Assembly: GCA_039720395.1 (NCBI GenBank)
Contig: CM077821.1
Location: forward strand, 43,212,792-43,276,791
Origin: Liquidambar formosana
Taxonomy: Eukaryota > Streptophyta > Magnoliopsida > Saxifragales > Altingiaceae
Length of the DNA: 64,000 nucleotides
Direction of reading: 5' to 3'
The notes beneath the pieces were generated by a model. That model did no database searches. It was not told where the DNA came from and worked only from the letters and a program-made list of their open reading frames with translations. Of this stretch, positions 48,001 through 57,806 are shown in pieces (within the stretch, counting starts at the first letter, position 1; every line of letters starts with the position of its first letter). Both the position numbers and the translations under genes were made by a program.

Positions 48001-48588
48001 GGGTAAGCTATTGACATCACATAAAATACTCTAAGCTCCCAACTTAATTTATATTTTTTAAGTTTTATGAAAAATATAAAAAATATTTACGAAAACTAAT
48101 CACTTAGGCCATGTTTGTTTGGTTGGAATGGAATGGAATCACATTCCAATTCATTCCAAACAATGTGTTTGGATGAGGTAATTAAATAGGAATGGAATTA
48201 AATAATAGTAGTGAATTATAATGATTTTCATTCCATAATGTTTATTTCAATTTCATTCAATTCCAGACTATTTTGAGCATGGAATTAGATTCCATTCCTA
48301 CCCATTCCATTCCAACCAAACAAACATGCCCTTAGTTTACTAGAAAACATCATTCCGTATAACTTAGTAAAAAAATTTGTTTTCAAATTTTTCATTTAAG
48401 TACACTTTTTGGTCATTTTTCACAGAAAATAAAATAAAGATTGTAAATGGTCAAAATGTCTACTTAAATGATAGATTTTGGAAAAACTTCATTCTACAAA
48501 GTTGTTCAGAACAATATTTTGTAGTGAATAATGTGACTAATATTTGTAAAAACCTTTTATATTTTTCATAAAATCTTAAAAAACACTG
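48001..48588. mobile_element. Mutator-like foldback MITE (copy D), interrupted and truncated
   Basis: It begins with GCTATTGACATCACATAAAA, shares the TAGAAAACATCATT core with the elements at 758 and 30521, and breaks off at the junction of the tandem duplication before its right end is complete. A PIF/Harbinger MITE at 48107-48331 interrupts its left arm. Confidence 0.75.
48107..48331. mobile_element. PIF/Harbinger-type MITE with TTA target duplication
   Basis: The 225-bp element starts GGCCATGTTTGTTTGGTTGG and, reversed from its right end, GGGCATGTTTGTTTGGTTGG. It is flanked by TTA at 48104-48106 and 48332-48334, the 3-bp duplication typical of PIF/Harbinger (Tourist) MITEs. Removing it and one TTA restores AATCAC-TTA-GTTTACTAGAAAAC, which matches the uninterrupted sister copy near 48987 (AATCACATAGTTTAATAGAAAAC). 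Confidence 0.92.
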
Positions 48589-48887
48589 TATATTTTGTAG
48601 TAATTTTGTTTGTCATTGTGTCATTGATTTCATTAATCTCTATCATATGCAAATGAGTATAATGTCATTGGATAAAATTATAGGGGTACTTCGTCGCAAT
48701 ATTTATAAAAAAATTAAAAAATAAAAACCTTTGGATGAAGTGGTTAAAAAAGGTCAACTTGAAGGGAGTAAAGTTTAATTTTTCTTTTTAATCCTCTTAA
48801 TTATTTAGGCAACGTGGAGTTGGCTAGGAAGTTTTAGTATAATTCAAGCACATTAAGGCATTAAGCCACCAATGGTATAGTAACTAA

Positions 48888-49294
48888 GGGTCAGGCTATT
48901 GACATCACATAAAATACTCTAAATCCCTCATTTAATTTATATTTTTAAAATTTTAAGAAAAATATAAAAAAATATTTACGAAAACTAATCACATAGTTTA
49001 ATAGAAAACATTATTTCGGGCAACTTTGTAGAAGAATTTGTTTCCAAAATTTGTCATTTAAGTACACTTTTTGGCCATTTTTCGTAGAAAAAGAAATAAA
49101 GATTGTAAATGGCCAAAAGGTTTGCTTAAATGATAGATTTTGGAAAAACTTCATTCTATAAAGTTGTTCAAAACAATATTTTGTAGTGAATAATGTAAGT
49201 AGTTTTTGTAAAATCTCTTTATATTTTTCATAAAATCTTAAAAAATATAAATTAATAAGAGATTTAAAATACTTTACGTGATGATAATAACCCC
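48888..49294. mobile_element. Mutator-like foldback MITE (copy E), uninterrupted
   Basis: Left GGCTATTGACATCACATAAA and right (reversed) GGTTATTATCATCACGTAAA are imperfect inverted ends. The core matches the other copies. It is the second-copy equivalent of 48001-48588 and has both ends. No 9-bp duplication could be confirmed. Confidence 0.75.
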
Positions 49295-49299
49295 TCAAT

Positions 49300-50050
49300 A
49301 ATTAAATGGTGTCTCTCCTTCTGATGGAGGAATATTCTGGATCATAGACTCTACCTTTTGGTAGGTCTTGGTTAAGGTAGGGGCTGTCGGGATGCTTCTT
49401 ATGGCCTTATGGGTAGGGTGACGGACTTATAATGGGTAATTGTGCTCTTTATTTTATATGATTAGATAAAAACACTGTATATTCTGTATCGGAACATCAT
49501 TCATCTTTGTCGGTTAATGTTTTGAAAAGAGCTGAATTGATTGGTAGTGTAGAAAATAAAATTGAACTAGTTGTTAGTCTAGGAAAAAGTCAAAGGGAAA
49601 AATAATATCAAACTTAAAGCTTTTGGGCATCTTGAATTGTTAGAAAAAAAAAAGGAAAAAGAAAAAAAAAAACAGAAGAAAAGGATCCAACCGTCCAAGG
49701 GTAATAGTCTAATAGATGGTTGGAAGTCTCGTCATCTAACGGTTAAAAGAACACACGTCACACGGGGAGGACGACATCAGATGGTTCGTTCCCCCAGCTA
49801 CCCAAAAAATCAGTTACGCAATCCCAGTCGATCCCCGCTTTCCTGGGACACGTCCCATTTCGCCACGTCATCACCCCAACACAAAATGGTAGGCCCCAAA
49901 ATGACGTGTACAGGTTTAGTTTACTGCGCACCTTGCGTACCAAACGAGGCAACGCTGTCCAACTACGCGCAGTGCGAACAGGTCCTCTCTCTCTCTCTCT
50001 CTGTTTTCTCAGACGCAAAGGAATTTTGAGAAACCGCCCCAGCCCCGCCG
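49300..50050. other. Promoter region of the DUF7953-like gene
   Basis: No separate gene is supported. A CT tract at about 49984-50003 lies 100 bases before the start codon and a GC-rich stretch follows, as is usual near plant transcription starts. Open frames on both strands here are antiparallel shadows. Confidence 0.4.
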
Positions 50051-50103
50051 TCCCCGGAGGAGGAAGAGCTGCGTCAGCAATTGATTCGAAGGAGCGAAAA
50101 TCT

Positions 50104-52697
50104 ATGTCGGTTATTCGGTTTCTATTGAACTCTCGGGTTTCTACGAATTTTCTCATCGTTTTAATCGTTCTGAGCTGCTTTCCGGGTAAAACTTTCTCCG
50201 AAACCAAACAAACCTTTTCTGGTATCTGATTATTTTTCAGCTTAAGCAGTGATTTTTTTTTTTTTTTTTTCGCTGAATTCCGGTGATCACAGAACATGTA
50301 TTTGAATTCAAAATTTTAATTTTTTGGACGAGGTTGCAACAATAGTTACATATTTCACGAAATTTTAATTTTTTGATATAGTTTAAGCTGTATTTGGTGT
50401 GGAGAAGTATCTATAAGAACGAATTGATATAGGGCCTTGTGTGCGTGTGTGAGACCATCTTGATTGGGAAGGGTTTTGTATGATTATATTGGATTCAACT
50501 AGGGGAACTGTTGATTTTTCCTGCGGCAGTGATCGTCGTGCTTTTTTGGGACGGAAACTGTGAGGTTGGCTGACACTACTGTGGTGTTCATCAATTGATT
50601 TGCCATGAGGAGAATAGTTGATTATGATTACCTGTCTAGGAATTATCAGATAATCGCTTTCTTAAATTTTAAGTTGAATAGTATAAATTGTATTAACTGT
50701 GTATGAATGAGCCTTTACTTATTCGCAACTCATTTTCCTTTGTATTTTGGTTTAGTCTGGGTCAAAAAACTAATCCGAGCTGTTAACAATGTCAGATGAG
50801 CATCAGATGTGTAATTTATTGCATTTGTAGTGTCGAGCTAGATATGAGGTAAGATAAAATAGAAAATGAAAGCATTCATGAGAAGGTAGGAGTGGTACCT
50901 TTTGAGGACAAGATGAGGGAAAATCATCTGTGGTGGTTTGGTCATGTGTAACAAAGACCTAAGAATTCACCTGTAGAGAATTGTGGCTTTAAAAGGATAA
51001 GAGGAAGGTCCAAAATAACATGGTTGGAGGTGGTGAGGCAGGACATGTGTCTTAGGGGTTTAACAGAGGATGCAACCCTTGATGGAATGAAATGGCATAG
51101 AAGGATCCAAGTAGTTGACTCCATCTAACTAGGATTAAGGTTTTGTTGAGCGTTGAGCTCTAGTGTCGAGCAGGGGCATCGTAACTAGTTTTTATCAAGA
51201 TATCATAATCTTGATATAACCTTTTTTCAAACCCGTTGAAAGCTAGAGTTGTTAGAAGTCTCTTCCTGAGGTTATTGATAATCTATTTTAGGGATTTCAT
51301 GTTCAAAAATTTTCAAGGCCGTTAGTTATAAATTTTGTTATATGCTTGATCTTCCATAATATAACAAAATTTGGTTGTGTTGTTGTCGCATCAGTTCTTT
51401 TGCCAAGTGTCTGATTAGTGGCAATGTTTGCAGGATTTATATCATCTGCAGTTGTTACACTTGATTCCATTCAAATTTTTAAGACTCACGAGTGGCTAGT
51501 ATAACAAAATTTGTTATATGCTTGATCTTCCATAATATAACAAAATTTGGTTGTGTTGTTGTCGCATCAGTTCTTTTGCCAAGTGTCTGATTAGTGGCAA
51601 TGTTTGCAGGATTTATATCATCTGCAGTTGTTACACTTGATTCCATTCAAATTTTTAAGACACATGAGTGGCTAAAAGCGAAGCCAACAGTTTATTTTCG
51701 TTGTAAAGGGGAGAACAAGACAGTTTTGCCAGATGTGAAGGAAACACATGTTGTATATTCTTTCAAGAGTGAAGAATCTTGGCAAGTAAGTAGTGACTGA
51801 ATTTATTAGAAACTTGGAAACTGTTTTCCCTTCAATCTGATCTGTCTCGAATTAATTTGAAAGAATATAAATGGGTTGTCATGATATGTAATTCGTTATT
51901 GTTCTTCTTTTTTTGATAGAAAATGCAACAACTTGAACTCACAGTCACTTAGGTGCAGTTGCTACAAATTTACTTGTTCCTGCATTGCTTCTATCACTGT
52001 ATTGGAAAACTTGGTTGGCCATGGAGCCTCTTCAAGAGTAAACAATTTCCTCGTCTAAGACATGTTCGGTGCAGTTCATTGCACTCTGCAAGAGTTGCTT
52101 CATTTCGCATTAAATACCCCATGTACATGCCCCCCTGAGTAGTTCATATGGTACTTAAACAACCTAATTTCATGTAAATCTTTGACAAGTTTACTGAAGT
52201 TAGTTTTGATCTGCTTTCACTAAATCACGGGAAACTGAACAGAACTCATCAATTTTTCATAAAAGCTCAGTTTATTTGGATGTGAAAGCTTTTCCGGAAA
52301 TACTTTTCAACAATTTCCGTTACATCTTATTCCACTGATAATAAAATAGTTGAGACACTGGAAAACAACTTACCCTTTTTGAAAGTATAAGATGTTTTCC
52401 GAGAGGCTTGCATGAAAGGGGTGGGCTAATGTATAAAAAGGACCCTTCCACAGTCAAAAGGAGAAAAAAAGGAGTGGTGTCAGGTGTGGGGTTGCATGAT
52501 GTTTGTTGCTCTCTCTCTCACACACACAGATATTGCTGTGAATGACATAGATGTTCTTTACAATGTGATTTTACTTGGCAACAGGTAGAAATGTGGTGGA
52601 AGTTTCTACCCGTTGCTAAGTAAATGTGGTAGAAATGTGGTGGAAGTTCATAAAAAAAAATGTGGTGGAAGTTCATCCAGGGGGAAAAAAAAAAGGT

Positions 52698-52733
<36 letters not shown>

Positions 52734-54021
52734 CCGATTCTTGAAAGACAAATGCAAGCGTTATCTATGTGAGCTTCCACCTTAGTTCTACTCTTTGGTT
52801 TATGGATTTGTATCAACTTTCCAACTGCTTATGAGCTAACCGTGTTTGAATCCTTGAATTATTATTGCCAATTGGATCCCTTCGCTTTATAGCTAAGTTT
52901 TTTTTTTTGGATAAAGGAGCTTTATAGCTAAGTATGACAAAGCTTATTTAAAGCAGCTCATGTTGAATTTGTGATCTTAATTTTTCAGCCTCTGATGGAA
53001 CTTTCAGAAAAATGCAAGCGATGTGGGTTTTATGAGGAAGATGTCATAACTTCAGACGACGTATTTGATGAGTGGGAGTTTTGTCCTTCTGATTTTACTT
53101 CTGCTGATGGAAAATATATCCGTTCTAAGGACAATGAATTCAATGCTACATTTTTGTGCCCTCAGTGCGTACCTCTAGAAACTGGTTAGTATCCTGTTAG
53201 TTTATCAGTCTCTCTCATCTCACTTTCTAGATGTTGATGTTCACACTATATTCTACAGCGGATTTTCCAGATTAATGGGTCAGGTTAGGGCATTTGGAGT
53301 CTCTGGAAGTTTCATGGGAATGAAATCATTCCATTTAATGTCAATTGTTTTAGATGTTTTTGTGCTATCGAATGTTATGGTTCTTTAAAATGGGACTTAG
53401 AATCTGGGTGTTTAATATATCGATCAGCAATGATGGCTAGGAATCCTGGGATTGGTTTGGGAAAGGAAATAAGGAGCAAATTGACATGACTACTTATGTA
53501 CTGGGATTTAAGTCCCAAACCCAGTTGGTCACAAAAATTTTCCACTTCCTTGGATTCTACTGTCTTCAGTTCACATTTTTGTGTATTGGATTATTCTAAG
53601 AACTGTTTCGTAGTTACATATCTTTGAGTTTATCATATCCTTAGGGGTAGGAGTAAAGGGGAGTGTGTGTGTGTGACGTGTGGTTGTGCATGTGCATTTA
53701 CAAGTTCAAATTCAAACCACATGTTTATTTGGTCTACATTGTTAAATTTTGGGGAAATAGTCGAATAATTATTGTGTGTGTTTTCATGTGTTTTTAGCTT
53801 CCAATCATGCCTCTGGCTCACAAAATGGAGGAAAGGGAATGCATATATTTCTAGTGATAATGATCAGTGCTCTGGTTTCAACTGTATCAATTCTTGGAAT
53901 AGTGGCTGCTTATAAGTACTGGCAAAAGAAGAAGAGAGAGCAAGATCAGGCTCGGTTTCTAAAGCTGTTTGAAGATGGAGATGAAATTGAAGATGAATTG
54001 GGCCTTGGTAATATAATATGA
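50104..54021 (+). CDS. Single-pass membrane protein, DUF7953-like, unknown function
   Basis: Four exons: 50104-50185, 51610-51785, 52989-53184, 53798-54021, all GT-AG and in phase, 225 residues. A signal peptide or anchor spans residues about 12-30 (VSTNFLIVLIVLSCFPGFIS). The luminal or extracellular part has a paired-cysteine pattern (CKRCGFYEED, then EFCPSDF, then FLCPQC) suggesting a small disulphide or metal-bound fold. One transmembrane helix lies near residues 168-192 (IFLVIMISALVSTVSILGIV). A basic stop-transfer KKKREQDQ and an acidic tail ending DELGLGNII follow. From memory the family is a plant domain of unknown function (DUF7953). Intron 1 holds a LINE fragment and a duplicated piece of exon 2; intron 2 has repeats of AATGTGGTGGAAGTT and long A/T runs. 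Confidence 0.85.
50850..51126 (+). mobile_element. LINE/L1-type reverse transcriptase fragment
   Basis: The plus strand reads KIENESIHEKVGVVPFEDKM, RENHLWWFGHV, a stop, then QRPKNSPVE and GRSKITWLEVVRQDMCLRGL, TEDATLDGMKWHRRIQVVDS. This is the typical C-terminal end of plant LINE ORF2 proteins (REN.LRWFGHV...GRPK.TW.EVV). It has one internal stop at GTG-TAA and lacks the rest of the element. It lies in sense in intron 1 of the DUF7953-like gene. Confidence 0.85.
51334..51679 (+). repeat. 176-bp tandem duplication spanning the exon 2 acceptor
   Basis: Sequence from TTTGTTATATGCTTGATCTT at 51334 repeats 176 bases later with about two mismatches (GACTCACGAG against GACACATGAG). The first copy includes the polypyrimidine region, the acceptor GTTTGCAG at 51433 and the first 65 or so bases of exon 2, ending GAGTGGCTA; the second copy continues into the full exon. 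Confidence 0.92.
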
Positions 54022-54923
54022 TGAACAACATTTTATGTTGCATTACAGCCCATTACCCCTGTACAGTAAGTTTTTTATGGACAAATTTTGTTTTTCCACT
54101 TTGTGTAGGAAAAAAAAGGTTTACAAGTTACTGAAATTTTGTGTGCAAATTTGTGCAACGCATATGAGAAATGGTGTATATAATGAGTAGGTGAGATATG
54201 TAACATTGTCACTGACCAGGATCTGTTTTGACCAGCGTTCCTTGTAGCCTTGTTGGTGGGTGGATGAGTAAAAATCCGTAAGGAAAGTGTTCCAAGGGTT
54301 TGCGAATAGAACAAAGCAGAATCAAGAGACATCTAGCTCAGCCCATAGATCAAGTGAATTAATTTATCAGGTGGGACTTTCAGGGATGCTGTTCTATAAT
54401 CTTGTTCCTTAACCCACTTCCCAAGGGAAAATAAAAAAAAAAAAGGAAAAGAAAAAAAAGTCAGATGGTGCGTAGTTGTTCGAATTCTAATGATGTTAAA
54501 CATGTTGATTCCATGGGGTATTTCATTACAAACTGGGATTACATCAATGGTGGAGCTTTAGTAGTTACGTTTTATACCCCTCATTCTAAACCTCTTTGCA
54601 GTGGCTTCTCTACTTTTCATATTAAACATTAACTGACTGGTTTTATATTGTAGCTCCTCTCTGTCATACTTGTGCTTGTGAAAAGTGTTTTTGTGTTAGT
54701 AAGATGAAAGCAAATGTCTGTCCTCTATATAGTTATAGGATAGACATGATAGATTAAACAGCATCCAGAATCACATGTTTGGATGAATCTTACACTTATT
54801 ATGGATGAAACAATGCTTGTCGTGCATGTAATGAGGGCTCCTGAGAATGCACAACCATGGTTAGGATCACCATAACTATCTATCACATACCTTCTTTCAT
54901 TACACGAACAAACTTCCAAAAAT

Positions 54924-55625
54924 CTAATCCATGGTCCAGTTCCACGTCTGCCCATATATTTGCTTGTTAGCTGCTTCATCGCCATAGCTTTTCTGGTCTT
55001 CCCGAAACAAACAAGGCCAGTACCCGAAGACACTTTCGCAAAGTCCTAGCGCATCCTGGCTATAGCCATATGTGGGTTTGGGTTCTTGCCTACCGTAGTC
55101 CCAAGAATCTTCTTCGTACCCATACTCGTATCCTAATCCAGACCAAGTGTTATGATCACAACCAGCTTGCTCATCCATGCCTTCGTAGTAACTGTAAAAA
55201 CTGTCTAATTGTTCTTCAGTTTGGTAGAAGTAATCTGTCTTCTCCAATCCACTGCCATATCTGTTGTCACAAGTACCGTGACCATGGGAAACGAAATCTT
55301 CTCCCCAGCAGCCACCAGAGCAGAAGTCGTATTCACTCGGCCAATTCTCCCAGCCAGTGTAATGCAGCTGTTCTCCCCCATGAGTCCCCTCAGTCAGTCC
55401 ATTCTCATTCTGGCCTCTGTTCGTGAAATCAGCTTCTTCTTTCTCATGAGGCAATTCCTCTTGGGGAGGAGAATTCGGGTCCAAGGTTGGACGAGGATAA
55501 AATATGGCACCTAATGAAGGAAGAAGCCCTTCATAGGTGCCAGCAATACCATCACAAGCATCGTACAGGGCAGGATCATAATCTCTGAATATGTACTCAT
55601 TATAATAAGAGCCACAGTAAGCCAT
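54924..55625 (-). CDS. Tyr/Gly-rich acidic protein, unknown
   Basis: A 233-residue open frame, free of introns, starting MAYCGSYYNEYIFRDYDPAL. It is rich in Tyr, Gly, Trp and acidic residues (GYEYGYEEDSWDYGRQEPKP) with scattered Cys, and has no signal peptide, membrane segment or known domain that I can see. The length, strong composition and clean start argue for a real gene. It is convergent with the DUF7953-like gene (900 bases between stops). The aromatic, low-complexity nature suggests a largely disordered protein. An antisense frame overlaps it but has no protein-like features. Function unknown. Confidence 0.6.
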   Translation of the reverse strand: MAYCGSYYNEYIFRDYDPALYDACDGIAGTYEGLLPSLGAIFYPRPTLDPNSPPQEELPHEKEEADFTNRGQNENGLTEGTHGGEQLHYTGWENWPSEYDFCSGGCWGEDFVSHGHGTCDNRYGSGLEKTDYFYQTEEQLDSFYSYYEGMDEQAGCDHNTWSGLGYEYGYEEDSWDYGRQEPKPTYGYSQDALGLCESVFGYWPCLFREDQKSYGDEAANKQIYGQTWNWTMD

Positions 55626-55639
55626 TCAAAGATTAAATC

Positions 55640-57060
55640 TCAGCTCGAACACACCTTACACCCTCAGTTTTCCATACACTTTGCAGCCCACATTCTCCAT
55701 GTAAATATTCTCGGTTGTAATCTCTCTCAAAATATGAAGATAGAATCGGGTCTGCCTACCCATAGATCCTTCTCGAATAGAATCTCTTTTTGGACGAAAA
55801 AGCAGCAAAAAGATGGGCATCTTTGGGCGGACAAAGCCCTTAAATTGATTGCCAAAGCATCAAAGCTTGTGCCTTCTTCCACTTGCTGGGAAGATGTTAC
55901 TTTTTTGAATACGTGAACATATTTTCCCCACTTTTTGGGTTCTTCTGATAGCACAATAAGCCCTCCTTATCCTGCCTCGCCAAAGGACCATAGAGACACC
56001 ACCCATCCACGTGACCATATCCTCGCGAGAGTCAATCTCTATTTTAGAACTTCTTTCATTCTTCAAAAGAGCCATGAATTGTGGTACCAATAATGTAATA
56101 GTTGCCCATGGGAAGAAACGAATTGTCAGGGAACATGTCCCCATTTTAATCTGCAATACTCAGCACCAGCCCTGCCGTTCAGGGCTTTTTATCCATTCTT
56201 GTTGATAAACAGAGCACTGAAAAGTCTCACAAAGACAATAATATTTAGGCCTTGCCATATATGATTGGTAATTCCCAAGAACTTGTAAAAGATCAGCTAC
56301 AATGCCATAGCTATTTTGATAGCTCTCATGGCCACTTAAAAGTAGCTCAACACCCTCCTCTTCAAAAACAACCATGGAAGCGACCAAGACAGCTTAAACA
56401 ACAAACCTTCCTCTTTAACTATTGACTAACAGCTTGAGGTGGGGGGGTGTAATTTGATGCCATAATAACTGCTCTGCACCACCATTTGTTTCTACTGGCT
56501 GCACCCTTCAAGAACTAATCCTGTCAATGTAAATCAATTGGTTGTATCCCTAATCAAACAAAAAGTGATGGGATCTGCATTCTCCACCATCCTATTGATT
56601 CAGAGCCATAGCCGACCCTGCCCACCACCTCGAATCCTAGACAAAACACCCTCTTTTTTTATATTCCCAGTTACAGTGGAGGGACTCGAATCCTAGATTA
56701 CCCACACCTCATCCAAATGCCATTAAGCTACAAGAGCTGGTGATAAAGGATAAACTTTTCATAGTTGACAAATAGCATTTTCCAGGAAATTAACAATCAT
56801 CCCTCGTGTGACCATCATTTGCTAGAGTGACTGATGTCGGAGACCATCTATGGAAAAAATTTCTTATAGTTCTACTAAAATATCAAAATGGGAATACATA
56901 CTAAAAAAATCAAAATTCACAAAGATTGACTTAAACTGCAACAAGTTAAGCCAAAGAGATACTAGAATCCCAATCTTGACCACATTAACTACCCAAAAAT
57001 ACTAAAAACAAAACCAACGCAAAATTGCAATGATTTTTACGTTTTACACAACAGAGAGCA
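55640..57060. other. Spacer between two minus-strand genes
   Basis: This includes the upstream flank of the gene at 54924. Two adjacent minus-strand frames (55860-56156 and 56160-56387) look like ordinary codon use in places (GIVADLLQVLGNYQSYMAR) but match nothing I know and are separated by a stop. They may be a decayed exon or 5' sequence of the unknown gene. The rest shows no gene. Confidence 0.3.
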
Positions 57061-57077
57061 AAAGAACAGATTGCTTA

Positions 57078-57182
57078 CTACAAGTAAGAGTAAGCAGTTG
57101 CAGCCCCAATTGCAAGAACAGTACCAGACACCCAGAACCCTTTAACTGAAAGAATCCCATGAATGCCAACAACTCCGTTGTC
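57078..57182 (-). other. FAS1 gene tail beyond the in-frame TGA
   Basis: The frame after the TGA reads DNGVVGIHGILSVKGFWVSG then TVLAIGAATAYSYL and ends with TAG. It encodes a Gly/Val/Ala-rich hydrophobic tail of about 25 residues fit for membrane insertion. It would be used only by stop read-through or in an allele without the stop. Confidence 0.65.
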
Positions 57183-57806
57183 TCAGTGAAGTCCTGTTTG
57201 GCCGCTCCCGTCGACAAGAATTGGACGATTTGCTCGATGAATAAACCGAACAATCTGCGAAAAGTGATGAATTCGCCACCGTGGAGACACCGGAGACGGC
57301 AAATCATCGGTTCTTGGCTGGTTGAGATCGTCCGTCAAAGATGGGATTGGCACCAATGGCCCCTCAATACCATGAACGGCGCATGACCCGTCCAAGTAAA
57401 GATTGGGGACAGAGACAAGAACGTCGTTGAAGGAGACTGTCGCACCGTCGCTGCCGACGAGGAGTGTGGCATTGTGGTGGAGAGTTGGGAGTGAGGTGCC
57501 GGTGGGGAGAGTGAGGAGGGACTGGTAAGGGAGAGCTCCGGTGGTGGAGATGTGGCGGCGGAGGGAGTCGGCGTCGAAGGATTGGCCGAGGAGGGTGGTG
57601 TCGAGTGGGGCGAGGTAGGTGAGACGTGTTGAGGCAGTGACGTTGTGGGATTGGAGGGCGTGAGCGAAGATTGTGAAGCCGCTTGAGGAGAGGGAAGTGG
57701 CCATGGTGTCTGAGCAAGTGGATTCAATGGTGGGTGTGATAATGGAAAAGGCTACGAGGAGTAGCAGCATGGTTGTTGTTAGGGTTTGAGAGATTATCTT
57801 TGCCAT
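57183..57806 (-). CDS. FAS1-domain (fasciclin-like) secreted protein with early stop
   Basis: Intron-less, 207 residues to a TGA at 57183. A signal peptide spans about residues 1-29 (TTTMLLLLVAFSIITPTIES). A single FAS1 domain follows: GFTIFAHALQSHNVTASTRL, TYLAPLDTTLLG (the FAPxD-like box), LPTGTSLPTLHHNATLLVGS, and the H2-like VHGIEGPLVPIP. FAS1 proteins are cell-wall or plasma-membrane adhesion glycoproteins. The same frame continues past the TGA for 34 residues (NGVVGIHGILSVKGFWVSGT...) to a TAG at 57078, giving a hydrophobic C-terminal segment that normally anchors such proteins. The stop is probably a recent CGA-to-TGA change. Start chosen at the only Met preceding the signal peptide. 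Confidence 0.85.
   Translation of the reverse strand: MAKIISQTLTTTMLLLLVAFSIITPTIESTCSDTMATSLSSSGFTIFAHALQSHNVTASTRLTYLAPLDTTLLGQSFDADSLRRHISTTGALPYQSLLTLPTGTSLPTLHHNATLLVGSDGATVSFNDVLVSVPNLYLDGSCAVHGIEGPLVPIPSLTDDLNQPRTDDLPSPVSPRWRIHHFSQIVRFIHRANRPILVDGSGQTGLH

Larger units (their letters stand above)
47711..49265. repeat. Tandem segmental duplication, 888-bp period
   Basis: The sequence from AGTAATTTTGTTTGTCATTG at 47711 recurs at 48599 with few differences over about 290 bases (for example GGTATAATAACTAAGGG against GGTATAGTAACTAAGGG) and continues into a Mutator-like MITE in both copies. The first copy is longer because it carries a 225-bp MITE at 48107-48331. No gene is duplicated. Confidence 0.9.

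Noticed and set aside
49758..50297. 179-codon minus-strand frame opposite the DUF7953-like exon 1
   Set aside because: Antisense to promoter and exon 1 of a well-supported gene, with no protein-family features.
55860..56387. Two adjacent minus-strand frames as a real gene
   Set aside because: No domain recognised, separated by a stop, no convincing splice link; kept only as a note in the spacer entry.
57335..57727. Two Pro/Ser/His-rich minus-strand frames inside the FAS1 gene
   Set aside because: Out-of-frame translations of the FAS1 coding sequence with biased composition.
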